Positions 26,660 to 35,309 are shown, counted from the first letter of the stretch. The stretch is DNA of 64,000 nucleotides from Chryseobacterium culicis (GCF_900108365.1 NZ_FNWQ01000004.1:288160-352159); one strand, 5' to 3'. Translations and numbers: made by a program. Notes: a model not told the origin generated them from the sequence alone.

Positions 26660-26734
26660 CGGGGCGTAGCGTAGTCCGGTCATCGCGCCTGGTTTGGGAC
26701 CAGGAGGTCGCAGGTTCGAATCCTGCCGCCCCGA
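26660..26734 (+). tRNA. tRNA-Pro (UGG anticodon), copy 2
   Basis: Identical in sequence to the copy at 11983-12057. The anticodon TGG is at 26695-26697. It is the first gene of a two-tRNA operon with its own promoter and terminator. Confidence 0.96.
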
Positions 26735-26766
26735 CTGTTTTAGTAGTTTTTTCAAAACTATTTAAT

Positions 26767-26840
26767 GGGTGCGTAGCTCAGCTGGATAGAGCATCTGCCT
26801 TCTAAGCAGACGGTCAAAGGTTCGAATCCTTTCGCGCTCA
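26767..26840 (+). tRNA. tRNA-Arg (UCU anticodon), copy 2
   Basis: Identical in sequence to the copy at 12091-12164. The anticodon TCT is at 26801-26803. The 32-nt spacer before it is also largely the same as in copy 1. Confidence 0.96.
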
Positions 26841-26842
26841 CT

Positions 26843-26880
26843 TAAAGAGACAACTTTTTAAAAGTTGTCTCTTTTTTTAT
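26843..26880 (+). terminator. Intrinsic terminator of the second tRNA operon
   Basis: AAAGAGACAACTTTT pairs with AAAAGTTGTCTCTTT (26844-26873 region), followed by seven T residues. Its sequence differs from the first operon's terminator. Confidence 0.92.
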
Positions 26881-26967
26881 ACCCATAAAAATTACATAAC
26901 CCAACTTTGCACCTTGGATATTTTAAGCTCATTTGATGCTATTTTACTGATTAAGGTGATAAAGCAA

Positions 26968-27885
26968 TCAGTTAAAACTTCCTCTGAATTCCAGCGGGCT
27001 TTGAGCCGTCTTGCTTTTAAACAGCTTGCTGAATGACTGAGAATGTTCAAATCCCATTTCATAAGCGATTTCACTGACAGATAAATTGGTGGTGGATAAT
27101 TTTTCTTTGGCTACTTCTATCAATTTGTTGTGTATATGCTGCTGTGTATTTTGTCCGGTCAGGGTTTTCAGTAAAGTGCTTAAATATTTGGGGGAAATAT
27201 TGAGCTCATCTGCAATAAACTGTACGGAAAGCAATCCTTTCTCTGCAATTGTATGTTCAAAATATTCATCCAGTAGTTTCTCCAGCCTTTCCAGAATCTG
27301 GTGGTTGCTTTTTTCCCTTGTTATGAACTGACGATTGTAAAATCTTTCTGAATAATTAAGCAGGCTTTCAATCTGTGAAATGATAATCTGCTTGCTGAAC
27401 TGGTCTATATTCGTCTGATATTCCTGTTTAATATTATCAATAATGCTATTCAGCGTTTTTTGTTCCTTTTCGGAAAGAAACAGTGCTTCATTCACTGAAT
27501 AATCAAAATACTCATATCTCCTGATGCCTTTAGCCAGTGCAGTGTTCCACAAAAAATCTGGATGAATGAGCAACAGCCAGCCTGAGCGTTCTTCTCTGGC
27601 CGCAGGATCAGATTGAATCCTGAAAACCTGGTTGGGCTCCATAAATGCCATGAGCCCGTCATCAAAATCAAATTCCTGTTGTCCATAATACATCTTTCCG
27701 CCAATACCTTTCTTTAAGGAAATCATATAGAAATCTAAAACCAGATTTACTTCATCAATGTTAGCTGGTCTTTTGATAGAAGAATAATCTATAATACTGA
27801 CAAGCGGATGCTCAGGATTTGGCAAACCACGCAGTTTATGGAATTCGCTTATTGTTTTTATTCTTTGTGTCTCTCTTTGCTCCAT
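26968..27885 (-). CDS. AraC-family transcriptional regulator
   Basis: A 305-residue regulator. The C-terminal AraC DNA-binding domain has two helix-turn-helix units: LSVQFIADELNISPKYLSTL and LSVSEIAYEMGFEHSQSF, then FSKLFKSKTAQSPLEFR. The N-terminal half is a cupin-like sensor region (for example YGQQEFDFDDGLMAFMEPNQ). ATG 27885 is chosen over an in-frame TTG two codons upstream. A TAAATTTG box lies at 27889-27896 on this strand, only 3 bp before the ATG, so a leaderless start is possible but unproven. It is the last gene after two SDR genes on the same strand and may control them. Confidence 0.9.
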   Translation of the reverse strand: MEQRETQRIKTISEFHKLRGLPNPEHPLVSIIDYSSIKRPANIDEVNLVLDFYMISLKKGIGGKMYYGQQEFDFDDGLMAFMEPNQVFRIQSDPAAREERSGWLLLIHPDFLWNTALAKGIRRYEYFDYSVNEALFLSEKEQKTLNSIIDNIKQEYQTNIDQFSKQIIISQIESLLNYSERFYNRQFITREKSNHQILERLEKLLDEYFEHTIAEKGLLSVQFIADELNISPKYLSTLLKTLTGQNTQQHIHNKLIEVAKEKLSTTNLSVSEIAYEMGFEHSQSFSKLFKSKTAQSPLEFRGSFN

Positions 27886-27938
27886 ACACAAATTTAATTT
27901 TATTTTTCCGGTTAATGCTTATACATTCAGTGTTTGTT

Positions 27939-28658
27939 TTACCAGGGCAATTCGTCTCCGTTTCTGTCAAAAAATTTACCGGTGGGAACATCAGATAAAG
28001 TGCAAAATTTCACAATTATACCTGCTGCCTGTTCTGCTGTTTGTGTTCCCTGATACTGATTAAGATTAGTGGCCGTATAGCCCGGTTCAACGCTTACTAT
28101 TTTAAAACGGGTATCCTGTAATTCTTTGGCCAGCAACAGCGTAAAAGCATTCAATGCTGTTTTAGAAGAGCTGTATGCATCATATATCCTATAATTAGGA
28201 TTTTGAGAATTACTTTGAACAGACAGCGAACCTAAGGGACTTGAAACATTAATGATCCGAGGTTCATCTGACTTTTCCAGCAAATCAATAAACTGTTGGG
28301 TAGTCTGCACGGCACCAAAAAAATTGGCTTCGAAAACATTTCTTAAATTATTGAGATTGTTTGAAGACATATTCTGGGGCTGTTCGCCTACAATAGCTGC
28401 ATTGTTGATCAGCACATCCAGCTGCTGTGCCTTAGCTTCCAGTTTTTCTTTGGCAGATCTTACTGAATCAATATCTGTGACATCCAATTGAATAAACTCT
28501 ACATGCTCCAATCCCATTTCGTTTAATGTATTTTGGGCCTCAATTCCGTTGGCTTCATTTCGGCTTCCGAGATATACATAATAGCCTAATTGTGACAACT
28601 GTTTGGCGGTTTCGAAGCCAATCCCCTGATTGGCTCCTGTAATGAGTACTTTTTTCAT
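27939..28658 (-). CDS. Classical short-chain dehydrogenase/reductase
   Basis: A 239-residue NAD(P)-dependent oxidoreductase. It has the cofactor motif LITGANQGIGFETA, the NNAA stretch (LINNAAIVG), the catalytic serine in NVSSPLGS and the YxxxK site in DAYSSSKTALNAF. The PGYTATNLNQYQG segment near the C-terminus is common in carbonyl reductase-like SDRs. The substrate is unknown. It is followed by an AraC regulator and preceded by an extended SDR, all on one strand with gaps of about 50 bp. Confidence 0.88.
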   Translation of the reverse strand: MKKVLITGANQGIGFETAKQLSQLGYYVYLGSRNEANGIEAQNTLNEMGLEHVEFIQLDVTDIDSVRSAKEKLEAKAQQLDVLINNAAIVGEQPQNMSSNNLNNLRNVFEANFFGAVQTTQQFIDLLEKSDEPRIINVSSPLGSLSVQSNSQNPNYRIYDAYSSSKTALNAFTLLLAKELQDTRFKIVSVEPGYTATNLNQYQGTQTAEQAAGIIVKFCTLSDVPTGKFFDRNGDELPW

Positions 28659-28703
28659 TTTTGATTTTTAATTGATTATCGTGCTCCGATATGCACAAAA
28701 TGG

Positions 28704-29579
28704 TTAAAAATAATTTTGTTTCATATCATCTGTAAGGCTGATATGTTCAGGTTTCCAGCCTAAGAGTTCCGTCGTTTTAAAATGGGTTGCAGGGCTGTCA
28801 AAAGTTATAAATCTGCTCAGCCATTCAAAATGCTTTGCGGTTTCTTCTTCAGACAGTGATGCAGCAGGTAAATTTAGCTGTGAGCCAATCAGTTCAGCAA
28901 TTTCTTTCATTTGAATTCCTGTGTCAGCCACGCCATTGTATACTGCTCCTTTGATTCCTTTTTCAAATGCCAGACGGAATAATCTTGCCGCGTCCAAACG
29001 ATGAACAGCCGTCCACCGATTCAACCCCTCACCAGGGTAGCCTGATAAGCTGTTGAGACGGGCCTGCCCAATGATGAACGGAACAAAACCTCTGTCACCT
29101 TTATCATGAACAGACGGTGCCAAGCGGATAACGGAAGCATTTATACCTTTTTCAGCCAATGCCAAAGCTGTAGTTTCGGAAGATCTCGGAAAACCAGATG
29201 AAAGGCTCTCCTCTGTAATATTTCCGTCAATAAGGGGTAATCCTAAAATCCCTGCTGTCACTACAATAGCCTTGTCTGTTCCCATCAGTACCTCTCCTAT
29301 TGCATTTATTGCATTTTCGTCAATTTCCACAGCCTTTGCAAATTGAGTAAAATCATGGAAAAAACCCGCATGAATAATACCGTCTGAATCTCTGGCACCC
29401 TGCTTTAAAACTTCCCTGTCTTCAAGATCGCCCCTTAACACTTCTGCACCTTCCTTGCGAATTACTTCTGCTGACTGTTCTGAACGTGCCAGGCCTACTA
29501 CCTGATGTCCCGAAGTAATCAGTTCTTTAACGATTGCAGAACCAATGAAGCCTGAAGCTCCTGTTACAAATACTTTCAT
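28704..29579 (-). CDS. NAD-dependent epimerase/dehydratase-like (extended SDR) protein
   Basis: A 291-residue Rossmann-fold protein. It opens MKVFVTGASGFIGSAIVKEL, the glycine-rich cofactor motif of extended SDRs. It has the aspartate step RGDLEDREVL and an RWTAVHRLDAARLFRLAFE segment typical of NAD(P)-binding epimerase-like proteins. The usual YxxxK motif is not evident, which suggests an atypical SDR that may bind cofactor without the standard catalysis. The ATG at 29579 is chosen because it starts the fold; the upstream extension is non-homologous and hydrophobic. It is first in the SDR-SDR-AraC series. Confidence 0.82.
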   Translation of the reverse strand: MKVFVTGASGFIGSAIVKELITSGHQVVGLARSEQSAEVIRKEGAEVLRGDLEDREVLKQGARDSDGIIHAGFFHDFTQFAKAVEIDENAINAIGEVLMGTDKAIVVTAGILGLPLIDGNITEESLSSGFPRSSETTALALAEKGINASVIRLAPSVHDKGDRGFVPFIIGQARLNSLSGYPGEGLNRWTAVHRLDAARLFRLAFEKGIKGAVYNGVADTGIQMKEIAELIGSQLNLPAASLSEEETAKHFEWLSRFITFDSPATHFKTTELLGWKPEHISLTDDMKQNYF

Positions 29580-29848
29580 TTTATGATTTTTTTTGATGGT
29601 ACAAAGTTCCAATGAATAAAGAAAACAGGTGTAATCAAATGTCAGATTATTGTATCCAAAAAGGAAAAATTCTTTTTTGTTAATCATACCCATCCAACTT
29701 ATTTTTCTACGAGAGCTCTATCACATCCATTTTCAAATGAAGCTCCTGATTGAATTTTTGTAATGAACTTTTTAACAATATAAAATTGAACCCTCCAGCA
29801 ACAGGTAATAAAGCGAGAAACTGGAAATTTGCGTAAACATAAATTTTA

Positions 29849-30838
29849 ATGAAAAAAGAAAGTATACTTGCAATTTTCCTATTTGCCATGACTTCTGCTC
29901 AGGTAGGAATTAACACGAAAAATCCAACAGAAATTCTGGATATTAACGGAACAGAGAGAGTTAGGGACCTTCCGAAACATCAAGCAGCAAATGCTATTTT
30001 CACAAAGCCGGATGGATCTTATTCAGGAAATAAAGATCAAACATTCATCGCTACCAGGAGGGTTGTAGCAGATGCTAATGGTGTACTGGGATATATGGAC
30101 GGATTGTCCGGCGAAACCGGTAATTCCCGCAGAAACATCACAATTGGCTATTCAGCCGGTTTATGGGATGGAAACCTTTATGCAATCGGTGGTTCTGGCT
30201 TCCCTGCGTTTAATTCTCAACTTCAAAATAAACTTAATTACGGAGCCAATGGGATTTATAATAAAATATCTGGTATTGACTTCTTACAATTCGAAGGACA
30301 GATTAATAATTATACCGCAGCCCAATTAAAAAGTATAGTGGATGTTTTCTGTATTGGTGTGACGCCCGGAGCAGAATTAGATACTACAGTACTTACCAAG
30401 ATCAGGGATTTTGCAGAGTTGGGTGGCGTGGTAATCATTCTTCTTGATTCTGGCAGAAATACCCAGGCTCTTCAGGTATTTGGCGGAAGTGGAAACGTAG
30501 GAAACGGTACAGGAGTTTCTTATTCCACAACCGGAACCACAGGCAGTAATGGCATTTTCGGAAATGTAGCGGGAAACACTGCTATTTTCGGAGCTCAAAC
30601 TGCGGGAAGAGTTTCCTATTCTCAACTTCCTCCTGCCAGCACCATCTTAGCTACCGAAGGAGGAGCAGGAACATCTTTTGCCGGTATCTGGACAGCCAGG
30701 ACTCATGGAAGAATACTTTTCTTTTGGGATGAAGGCGTATTTAGATATTCCGGTATTAACGGCACTTACATCGATACGGATCAGGAAAAATATTTGCACA
30801 ATATCATGGCATATGCACTAGACAAATTAAACCTATAA
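29849..30838 (+). CDS. Exported protein of unknown function with flavobacterial GINTKNP-type N-terminus
   Basis: A 329-residue protein with a signal peptide (MKKESILAIFLFAMTSA) followed by QVGINTKNPTEILDINGTER. This start is common to many exported Bacteroidota proteins that carry variable downstream parts. The middle and end look like an alpha/beta fold: FCIGVTPGAELDTTVL, FAELGGVVIILLDSG and, near the end, GRILFFWDEGVFRYSG, a shape that recalls class I glutamine-amidotransferase-like (ThuA-type) domains. A Gly/Thr/Ser-rich stretch lies in between. No catalytic site is recognised. It stands alone on the plus strand, divergent from the SDR operon. Confidence 0.65.
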   Translation: MKKESILAIFLFAMTSAQVGINTKNPTEILDINGTERVRDLPKHQAANAIFTKPDGSYSGNKDQTFIATRRVVADANGVLGYMDGLSGETGNSRRNITIGYSAGLWDGNLYAIGGSGFPAFNSQLQNKLNYGANGIYNKISGIDFLQFEGQINNYTAAQLKSIVDVFCIGVTPGAELDTTVLTKIRDFAELGGVVIILLDSGRNTQALQVFGGSGNVGNGTGVSYSTTGTTGSNGIFGNVAGNTAIFGAQTAGRVSYSQLPPASTILATEGGAGTSFAGIWTARTHGRILFFWDEGVFRYSGINGTYIDTDQEKYLHNIMAYALDKLNL

Positions 30839-30945
30839 TTTTCCAATTGTATAAAAGCTGCAGTCTTTTTTGAATAAAAACATCAGGCAAATTTATGATA
30901 CAAGTGTCATAAATTTGCTTTTTACCGGTCTATAACATTTTCTAC

Positions 30946-30977
30946 ATTTTGACAAAATTTGTTTTTTTGTCGAAAAT
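30946..30977. promoter_or_regulatory. Candidate TetR operator upstream of tetR
   Basis: TTTTGAC (30947-30953), 15 nt, GTCGAAAA (30969-30976). It covers the -33 box of the tetR promoter. It has the same half-sites and spacing as the site at 31631-31661 before the MFS gene, as expected for autoregulation. Confidence 0.65.
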
Positions 30978-30989
30978 ATTTTATTTTTG
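30958..30989 (+). promoter_or_regulatory. Promoter of the tetR operon
   Basis: TTTG (30958-30961), 20 nt, TATTTTTG (30982-30989). It is overlapped by the candidate operator at its -33 end. Transcription would start near 30995, about 20 bp before the ATG. Confidence 0.65.
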
Positions 30990-31015
30990 CATTCATATTT
31001 CAGAACTTTTCAGAC

Positions 31016-31615
31016 ATGTCATCTCACACGGAACAAGATCAGCTTTCACAACAAATCCTGGAAACCGCTTCAGGACTGTATTTGAAATATGGTTTAAAGA
31101 AAGTGACGATGGATGATATTTCAAAAGCAGTGGGAAAAAGCAGGACTTCCATCTATTACTATTATAAAAACAGAGAGGAGGTATTTCAGGCTGTTCTGGA
31201 AAACTTAATCCGCGAAGTTATTTCTGAGATTGATTCTAACATGAAGAAGAAAAAAACTTTCGAAGGAAAAATTCAGCAGTTTTGTCTGTCGAAGGTAAAA
31301 ACATCGGAAGAAAGATCTTCATTTTTCAGAGCAATAGAAGCCGGGATGGATAATGAAGAGAAATCAAAACATATTACCGATGCCCACAACCGGATGATGG
31401 AGGCAGAAAGGAATCTTCTTCTTAATTTATTTTCAACGAGCATCAACACTGGCGTTATCCCCAAAGTTGCTATTGAAGAGCAGGAAACCATTATTTTTAT
31501 TCTGCAGAGCAGTATTAGAGGAATAAGGCGCGAGATGAGTCTAAAAAACAGTTTTAAAAGTTTAAACAATACAGTGAGCACCCTGACCTCTATGGTCATC
31601 AGATATATCGGGTAA
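31016..31615 (+). CDS. TetR/AcrR-family transcriptional regulator
   Basis: A 199-residue repressor. The N-terminal helix-turn-helix reads KKVTMDDISKAVGKSRTSIYYYYKNREEVF, a clear TetR_N domain (about residues 25-60), and the C-terminal part is a helical ligand-binding region. ATG 31016 is chosen over an upstream in-frame codon because the upstream part lies inside the promoter region. It is 60 bp ahead of an MFS exporter gene, and matched palindromes precede both genes, so it very likely represses itself and the exporter. Confidence 0.92.
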   Translation: MSSHTEQDQLSQQILETASGLYLKYGLKKVTMDDISKAVGKSRTSIYYYYKNREEVFQAVLENLIREVISEIDSNMKKKKTFEGKIQQFCLSKVKTSEERSSFFRAIEAGMDNEEKSKHITDAHNRMMEAERNLLLNLFSTSINTGVIPKVAIEEQETIIFILQSSIRGIRREMSLKNSFKSLNNTVSTLTSMVIRYIG

Positions 31616-31630
31616 AAATTTTTTATAAAA

Positions 31631-31661
31631 TTTTTGACATTTTTACAATTTTCGTCAAAAA
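31631..31661. promoter_or_regulatory. Candidate TetR operator upstream of the MFS gene
   Basis: TTTTTGAC (31631-31638), 15 nt, GTCAAAAA (31654-31661): perfect 8-bp arms. It ends 14 bp before the MFS start codon and matches the site in front of tetR. Confidence 0.68.
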
Positions 31662-31675
31662 GTCTATTTAAAAAG

Positions 31676-32959
31676 ATGAGTAAAATAAGTAATATCAGTA
31701 CATTCCGCGCTTTCAGAAGCACCAACTATACTTTGTATTTTTTCGGGCGTTCTGTTTCTCAATTTGGGACATGGATGCAGCGTACAGCAGTGGTATGGGT
31801 TGTATACAGCATGACGCAGTCTGCATTTATGCTGGGATTAACTATTTTCGCAGAACAGTTTCCCTCATTTTTGTTCTCAGCATTCGGAGGCGTTGCTGCA
31901 GACCGCTATAACCGGTATAAAATTATACAAATCACTCAAATTCTATCATTAATTCAGGCTTCTCTGCTGGCTTTTCTTGTTATGACCGGTCATCAGAATA
32001 TCTGGAGCTTCATTGTACTCAGTGTTTTTCTCGGCATTATCAATGCTTATGATATTCCTGCCCGGCAGGCGATGATCAATGAGGTGGTAACCGATGACGA
32101 AGATCTTCCAAGCGCTTTGTCTCTGAGTGCTGCAATGGCAAGTATAGCCAAATTAGCGGGCCCTGCTCTTTCCGGTATTATTCTGCAAAAATTCGGAGCG
32201 GGAACATGCTTTCTTATAAACGCAGCCAGCTTTGCAGCAGTAATGGTTTCCATTTCTCTGATGAAAATAAAAATCATTCCTAAAAAGCCTGTTAAAAAAG
32301 GAACTTTTACAGAATTGGCTGAAGGTTTCAGATATCTGAGAAAAGAACCATCCATTAGCCTGGTTATCATTATGCTGAGTATTACAGGTTTATTGATTTT
32401 ACCATATGATACTTTAATTCCTGTGTATGCAAAAGAAATTTTTAAAGGTGATGCTGAAACATTCGGCTATATATCAAGTTTCATTGGGATTGGGGCAGTT
32501 CTTGGAACCGTGTTTCTTGCTTCTCTGAAAAAGGGCGCTTCCATGAGAAATATTCTTATCCTGAGCACTGCTATTCTGAGTATCGGACTGATCTGCTTTT
32601 CATACGCCACTAATTTCTACTGGTCTATGTTCTTTGCAGCGTTAACAGGTTTAGGTGGTGTAGCACAGTTTACGACCTGTAATATCATCGTGCAGTCTGA
32701 AGTAATTCCCGAAATGCGTTCAAGAGCGATCAGCATTCTGCTGACCGCCATATTCGGGATGCTGCCTGTAGGAAGTGTACTCATCGGATTTGTTTCTGAG
32801 AAAATAGGAGCCCCGAAAACTTTGCTGCTGGAAGGCTTGGCAGGGATTTTAATTGCGGTTGCCTTCAGACGCTTATTGTTCAAAAAAAATAAGACCCTAG
32901 CCTTAAACAGTCAGCTTTTAGAAGAATCAGAAGAACAGTTCATCAATAAAATACCCTAA
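31676..32959 (+). CDS. MFS exporter (EntS/MFS_3 type)
   Basis: A 427-residue major facilitator with about twelve membrane segments. The start FRAFRSTNYTLYFFGRSVSQ and GTWMQRTAVVWVVYSMT matches the MFS_3 (EntS/permease-like) group used for siderophore or drug export. ATG 31676 lies just after the operator-like palindrome; upstream in-frame codons would place the start inside it, so they are not used. An isochorismatase-like gene follows with one base between. The operon is tetR, MFS, hydrolase, and the regulator probably senses the exported compound or its precursor. Confidence 0.88.
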   Translation: MSKISNISTFRAFRSTNYTLYFFGRSVSQFGTWMQRTAVVWVVYSMTQSAFMLGLTIFAEQFPSFLFSAFGGVAADRYNRYKIIQITQILSLIQASLLAFLVMTGHQNIWSFIVLSVFLGIINAYDIPARQAMINEVVTDDEDLPSALSLSAAMASIAKLAGPALSGIILQKFGAGTCFLINAASFAAVMVSISLMKIKIIPKKPVKKGTFTELAEGFRYLRKEPSISLVIIMLSITGLLILPYDTLIPVYAKEIFKGDAETFGYISSFIGIGAVLGTVFLASLKKGASMRNILILSTAILSIGLICFSYATNFYWSMFFAALTGLGGVAQFTTCNIIVQSEVIPEMRSRAISILLTAIFGMLPVGSVLIGFVSEKIGAPKTLLLEGLAGILIAVAFRRLLFKKNKTLALNSQLLEESEEQFINKIP

Positions 32960-32960
32960 A

Positions 32961-33515
32961 ATGAAAAACATGAAAACAGCGTTATTAGTGATGGATATGC
33001 AGACCTCTTTACTTTGCAGGCTGCCAGATACAGAAGAACTGGTATCTCATGTAAGAAAAGCTATTAAAACTGCCAGAAACCATCAAATTCCGGTTATTTA
33101 CGTTACGGTGGGGTTCAGGCAGAGAATGCCGGAAATAAGCTCGCACAATAAAGCATTTTCAGGAATTAAACATCATATGGAGGATGTGGATATGAAAGAA
33201 TGGACAGCTATTCATCCTGATCTTAGTCCTGAAGAAACAGATATTGTGATTACTAAGAGAAGATTCAGTGCTTTTACCGGAAGTGATCTTGAAGTTGTTC
33301 TCCGGGGGCTTGATGTTCAGCATCTGGTACTCGCAGGGATATCTAGCAGCGGAGTTGTTTTATCTACGGTGAGAGAGGCTTCTGATAAAGATTATCAGCT
33401 AACCGTTATTGAAGACGGCTGTAAGGACGGAGATCAGGAAGTACATGAGGTGCTGATGAGAAAGGTTTTTCCAAGACAAGCTGATGTTATAAAGGTTAAT
33501 GACTGGTTACAATAA
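32961..33515 (+). CDS. Isochorismatase-family hydrolase
   Basis: A 184-residue cytoplasmic protein with the isochorismatase fold. The active-site Asp lies in LLVMDMQTSLL and the Lys in VITKRRFSAFTGSDLE. The cysteine used by many members (nicotinamidases and similar) is not present: the matching loop reads LAGISSSGVVLSTV with Gly at that place. True isochorismatases such as EntB/PhzD also lack it. It starts one base after the MFS stop, so it is co-transcribed with an EntS-type exporter, but no other enterobactin-type gene is nearby. Confidence 0.85.
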   Translation: MKNMKTALLVMDMQTSLLCRLPDTEELVSHVRKAIKTARNHQIPVIYVTVGFRQRMPEISSHNKAFSGIKHHMEDVDMKEWTAIHPDLSPEETDIVITKRRFSAFTGSDLEVVLRGLDVQHLVLAGISSSGVVLSTVREASDKDYQLTVIEDGCKDGDQEVHEVLMRKVFPRQADVIKVNDWLQ

Positions 33516-33549
33516 GATGCAGAGCCTTTCTTTCTCTGGTTGAATTTAT

Positions 33550-33578
33550 AAAAAAACCGCTGTATTGACAGCGGTTTT
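33550..33578. terminator. Bidirectional terminator between convergent genes
   Basis: AAAACCGCTGT pairs with ACAGCGGTTTT around an ATTG loop (33553-33577). T-runs occur on both strands, serving the isochorismatase operon (+) and the SH3 gene (-). Confidence 0.88.
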
Positions 33579-33597
33579 ATATATTCGGAATTTATTG

Positions 33598-34437
33598 TTA
33601 TTTCAACTTGTAGGAACTTCCGTTCCAGAGATAAGTTTTGGAGGAGCTTTTCTTTTTCTCTCTGTCATTCTCATCCACTTCCATATCTTCCACTTTCAGG
33701 ATAAATGCGTTGGAAACTCCACCTTTATCATTAGGAAAAACATATTTTTCACTGTGGTAATAAGCACCTGCATCCCCTACGTTCATGAGCTGCGGAAGGG
33801 CAATCAGTTTTTTATCTTTAAAAAGAACGTACTGATCATAGCCTGCAATTCCACATGCTTCTCCCGAAACTATTGCTTTTAAGGTAAATTCAACATTTTG
33901 CAGTTTATGGCTGCTTTCCATATTGAATGAAGCAAAACTCAATTCTTCTCCTTTTCCGGTATCAAAATACACCTCATCAATGCGTGTATTTCCTTCCATT
34001 ACTTTTATGCCGGCAATATTCTGTTTTTCGATCTCACTGAATTCTTTATTCTTCCTGTCAATGGTTTTCGCAAGGCCGAAAAGGAAATCATAGCCGTTTT
34101 TGCTATGGTATCCTACGCAAAGATTACCGCCCCAGACGTATCCTTCCATTGTGCTTCCTCCTTTCTGATAAGAGATTTTATACCAGTTAGCATTTCTTTC
34201 TCCCAACTTCAGGGCTGTATTTTCTTTTTTAAGAATCATGACCTGCTGATTGGCCTGCAGTGAATCTGCAATACGGGCATTTACGCCGGGTTCTGATCTC
34301 ACGCGGGTCCAGTCTGTAAAAACCTTCTGAATTTTATTTTCTTCAAAATTAAAAACGCCATCTGCATACACTTCATTTTCCTGAGCTGTAAACCACTGCA
34401 GCATCAGTAAAAATAAAGCGGTCCATAAAGTTTTCAT
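33598..34437 (-). CDS. Exported SH3-domain protein of unknown function
   Basis: A 279-residue protein with a signal peptide (MKTLWTALFLLMLQWFTAQ) and a bacterial SH3-type region (about residues 40-110: WTRVRSEPGVNARIADSLQ, then WYKISYQKGGSTMEGYVWG). The rest, with VYFDTGKGEELSFASFN and CGIAGYDQYVLFKDKKLI, matches no family I know. SH3b domains often bind cell-wall peptides. It lies 21 bp before prmA's end on the same strand, so the two may be co-transcribed. Confidence 0.72.
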   Translation of the reverse strand: MKTLWTALFLLMLQWFTAQENEVYADGVFNFEENKIQKVFTDWTRVRSEPGVNARIADSLQANQQVMILKKENTALKLGERNANWYKISYQKGGSTMEGYVWGGNLCVGYHSKNGYDFLFGLAKTIDRKNKEFSEIEKQNIAGIKVMEGNTRIDEVYFDTGKGEELSFASFNMESSHKLQNVEFTLKAIVSGEACGIAGYDQYVLFKDKKLIALPQLMNVGDAGAYYHSEKYVFPNDKGGVSNAFILKVEDMEVDENDREKKKSSSKTYLWNGSSYKLK

Positions 34438-34458
34438 AGGTATATTTTGTTTTTTGTG

Positions 34459-35286
34459 TTATTTTTCGAGCAGAAGACTTACCCATTCTTCACGCTGTAA
34501 TTGCTTTTTCAGCTCCAGCCCGCTCTCTCTGCACACTTCCAGAATATCATCCACATCGAAGAAACACAGCCCGGACAGCAATAGTTTTCCTCCGTCATTC
34601 AATACTGAAACATACGTTGGGATATCTGAAATCAGGATATTTCGGTTGATATTGGCTAAAATGATATCAAAGTTTTCTTTTCCCAGGTTTTCTGCAGTTC
34701 CCTGTTCAATATCGAGTTCTACATTGTTTCTTACTGCATTTTCTTTAGAATTTTCCACTGACCATTCGTCAATATCAATAGCTTTTGTATCTCCGGCTCC
34801 CTGCTGTTTTGCATAAATGGCCAGTACGGAGGTTCCGCATCCCATGTCCAATACTTTTTTACCATTGAAATCAATATCCATCATCTGCTGGATCATCAGG
34901 TGAGTGGTAGGATGATGCCCGGTTCCGAAAGACATTTTCGGCTGAATGATTATTTCATGCATTCCCGGTACAGATTCATGAAATTCTGCTCTGATCAGGA
35001 CCTTATCATCAATATTGATAGGAGAGAAATTCTTTTCCCACTCTTCGTTCCAGTTGATGTTCGGCATTTCTTCGAAAGAATATTCAATTTTTACATTTTC
35101 ATTTTCAAAGATCGGCAGTGCTTTCAGCTGATCTTCGTTAAACAAATCTGTCTGGATATATCCTAAAATTCCGTTGATTTCTTCTGTAAAGCTGTCAAAA
35201 CCTATTTCGATAAGTTCTGCCATTAATATCTCATTCCAAGGCTGCAATGGAGAAATCTTGAAATTGAATTCTAAATAATTTTGCAT
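34459..35286 (-). CDS. prmA: Ribosomal protein L11 methyltransferase PrmA
   Basis: A 275-residue SAM-dependent methyltransferase that modifies ribosomal protein L11. The SAM motif is VLDMGCGTSVLAIYAKQQGA. The catalytic-side motif is FDIILANINRNIL. The preceding PKMSFGTGHHPTTHLM is a hallmark of PrmA. ATG 35286 is chosen over an in-frame TTG six codons upstream, which overlaps the -7 box. The SH3 gene follows 21 bp later. Confidence 0.92.
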   Translation of the reverse strand: MQNYLEFNFKISPLQPWNEILMAELIEIGFDSFTEEINGILGYIQTDLFNEDQLKALPIFENENVKIEYSFEEMPNINWNEEWEKNFSPINIDDKVLIRAEFHESVPGMHEIIIQPKMSFGTGHHPTTHLMIQQMMDIDFNGKKVLDMGCGTSVLAIYAKQQGAGDTKAIDIDEWSVENSKENAVRNNVELDIEQGTAENLGKENFDIILANINRNILISDIPTYVSVLNDGGKLLLSGLCFFDVDDILEVCRESGLELKKQLQREEWVSLLLEK

Positions 35287-35301
35287 GTGACTAATTTGCT
35301 G

Positions 35302-35309
35302 CAAAAATA
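35302..35309 (-). promoter_or_regulatory. -7 element (TATTTTTG) for prmA
   Basis: A TAnnTTTG match on the minus strand, 16 bp before the prmA ATG. No -33 box was found at the normal spacing. Confidence 0.4.

Noticed and set aside
29594..29609. Possible -7 box GAACTTTG before the extended SDR gene
   Set aside because: It departs from TAnnTTTG at the first base and has no -33 partner at a normal distance.
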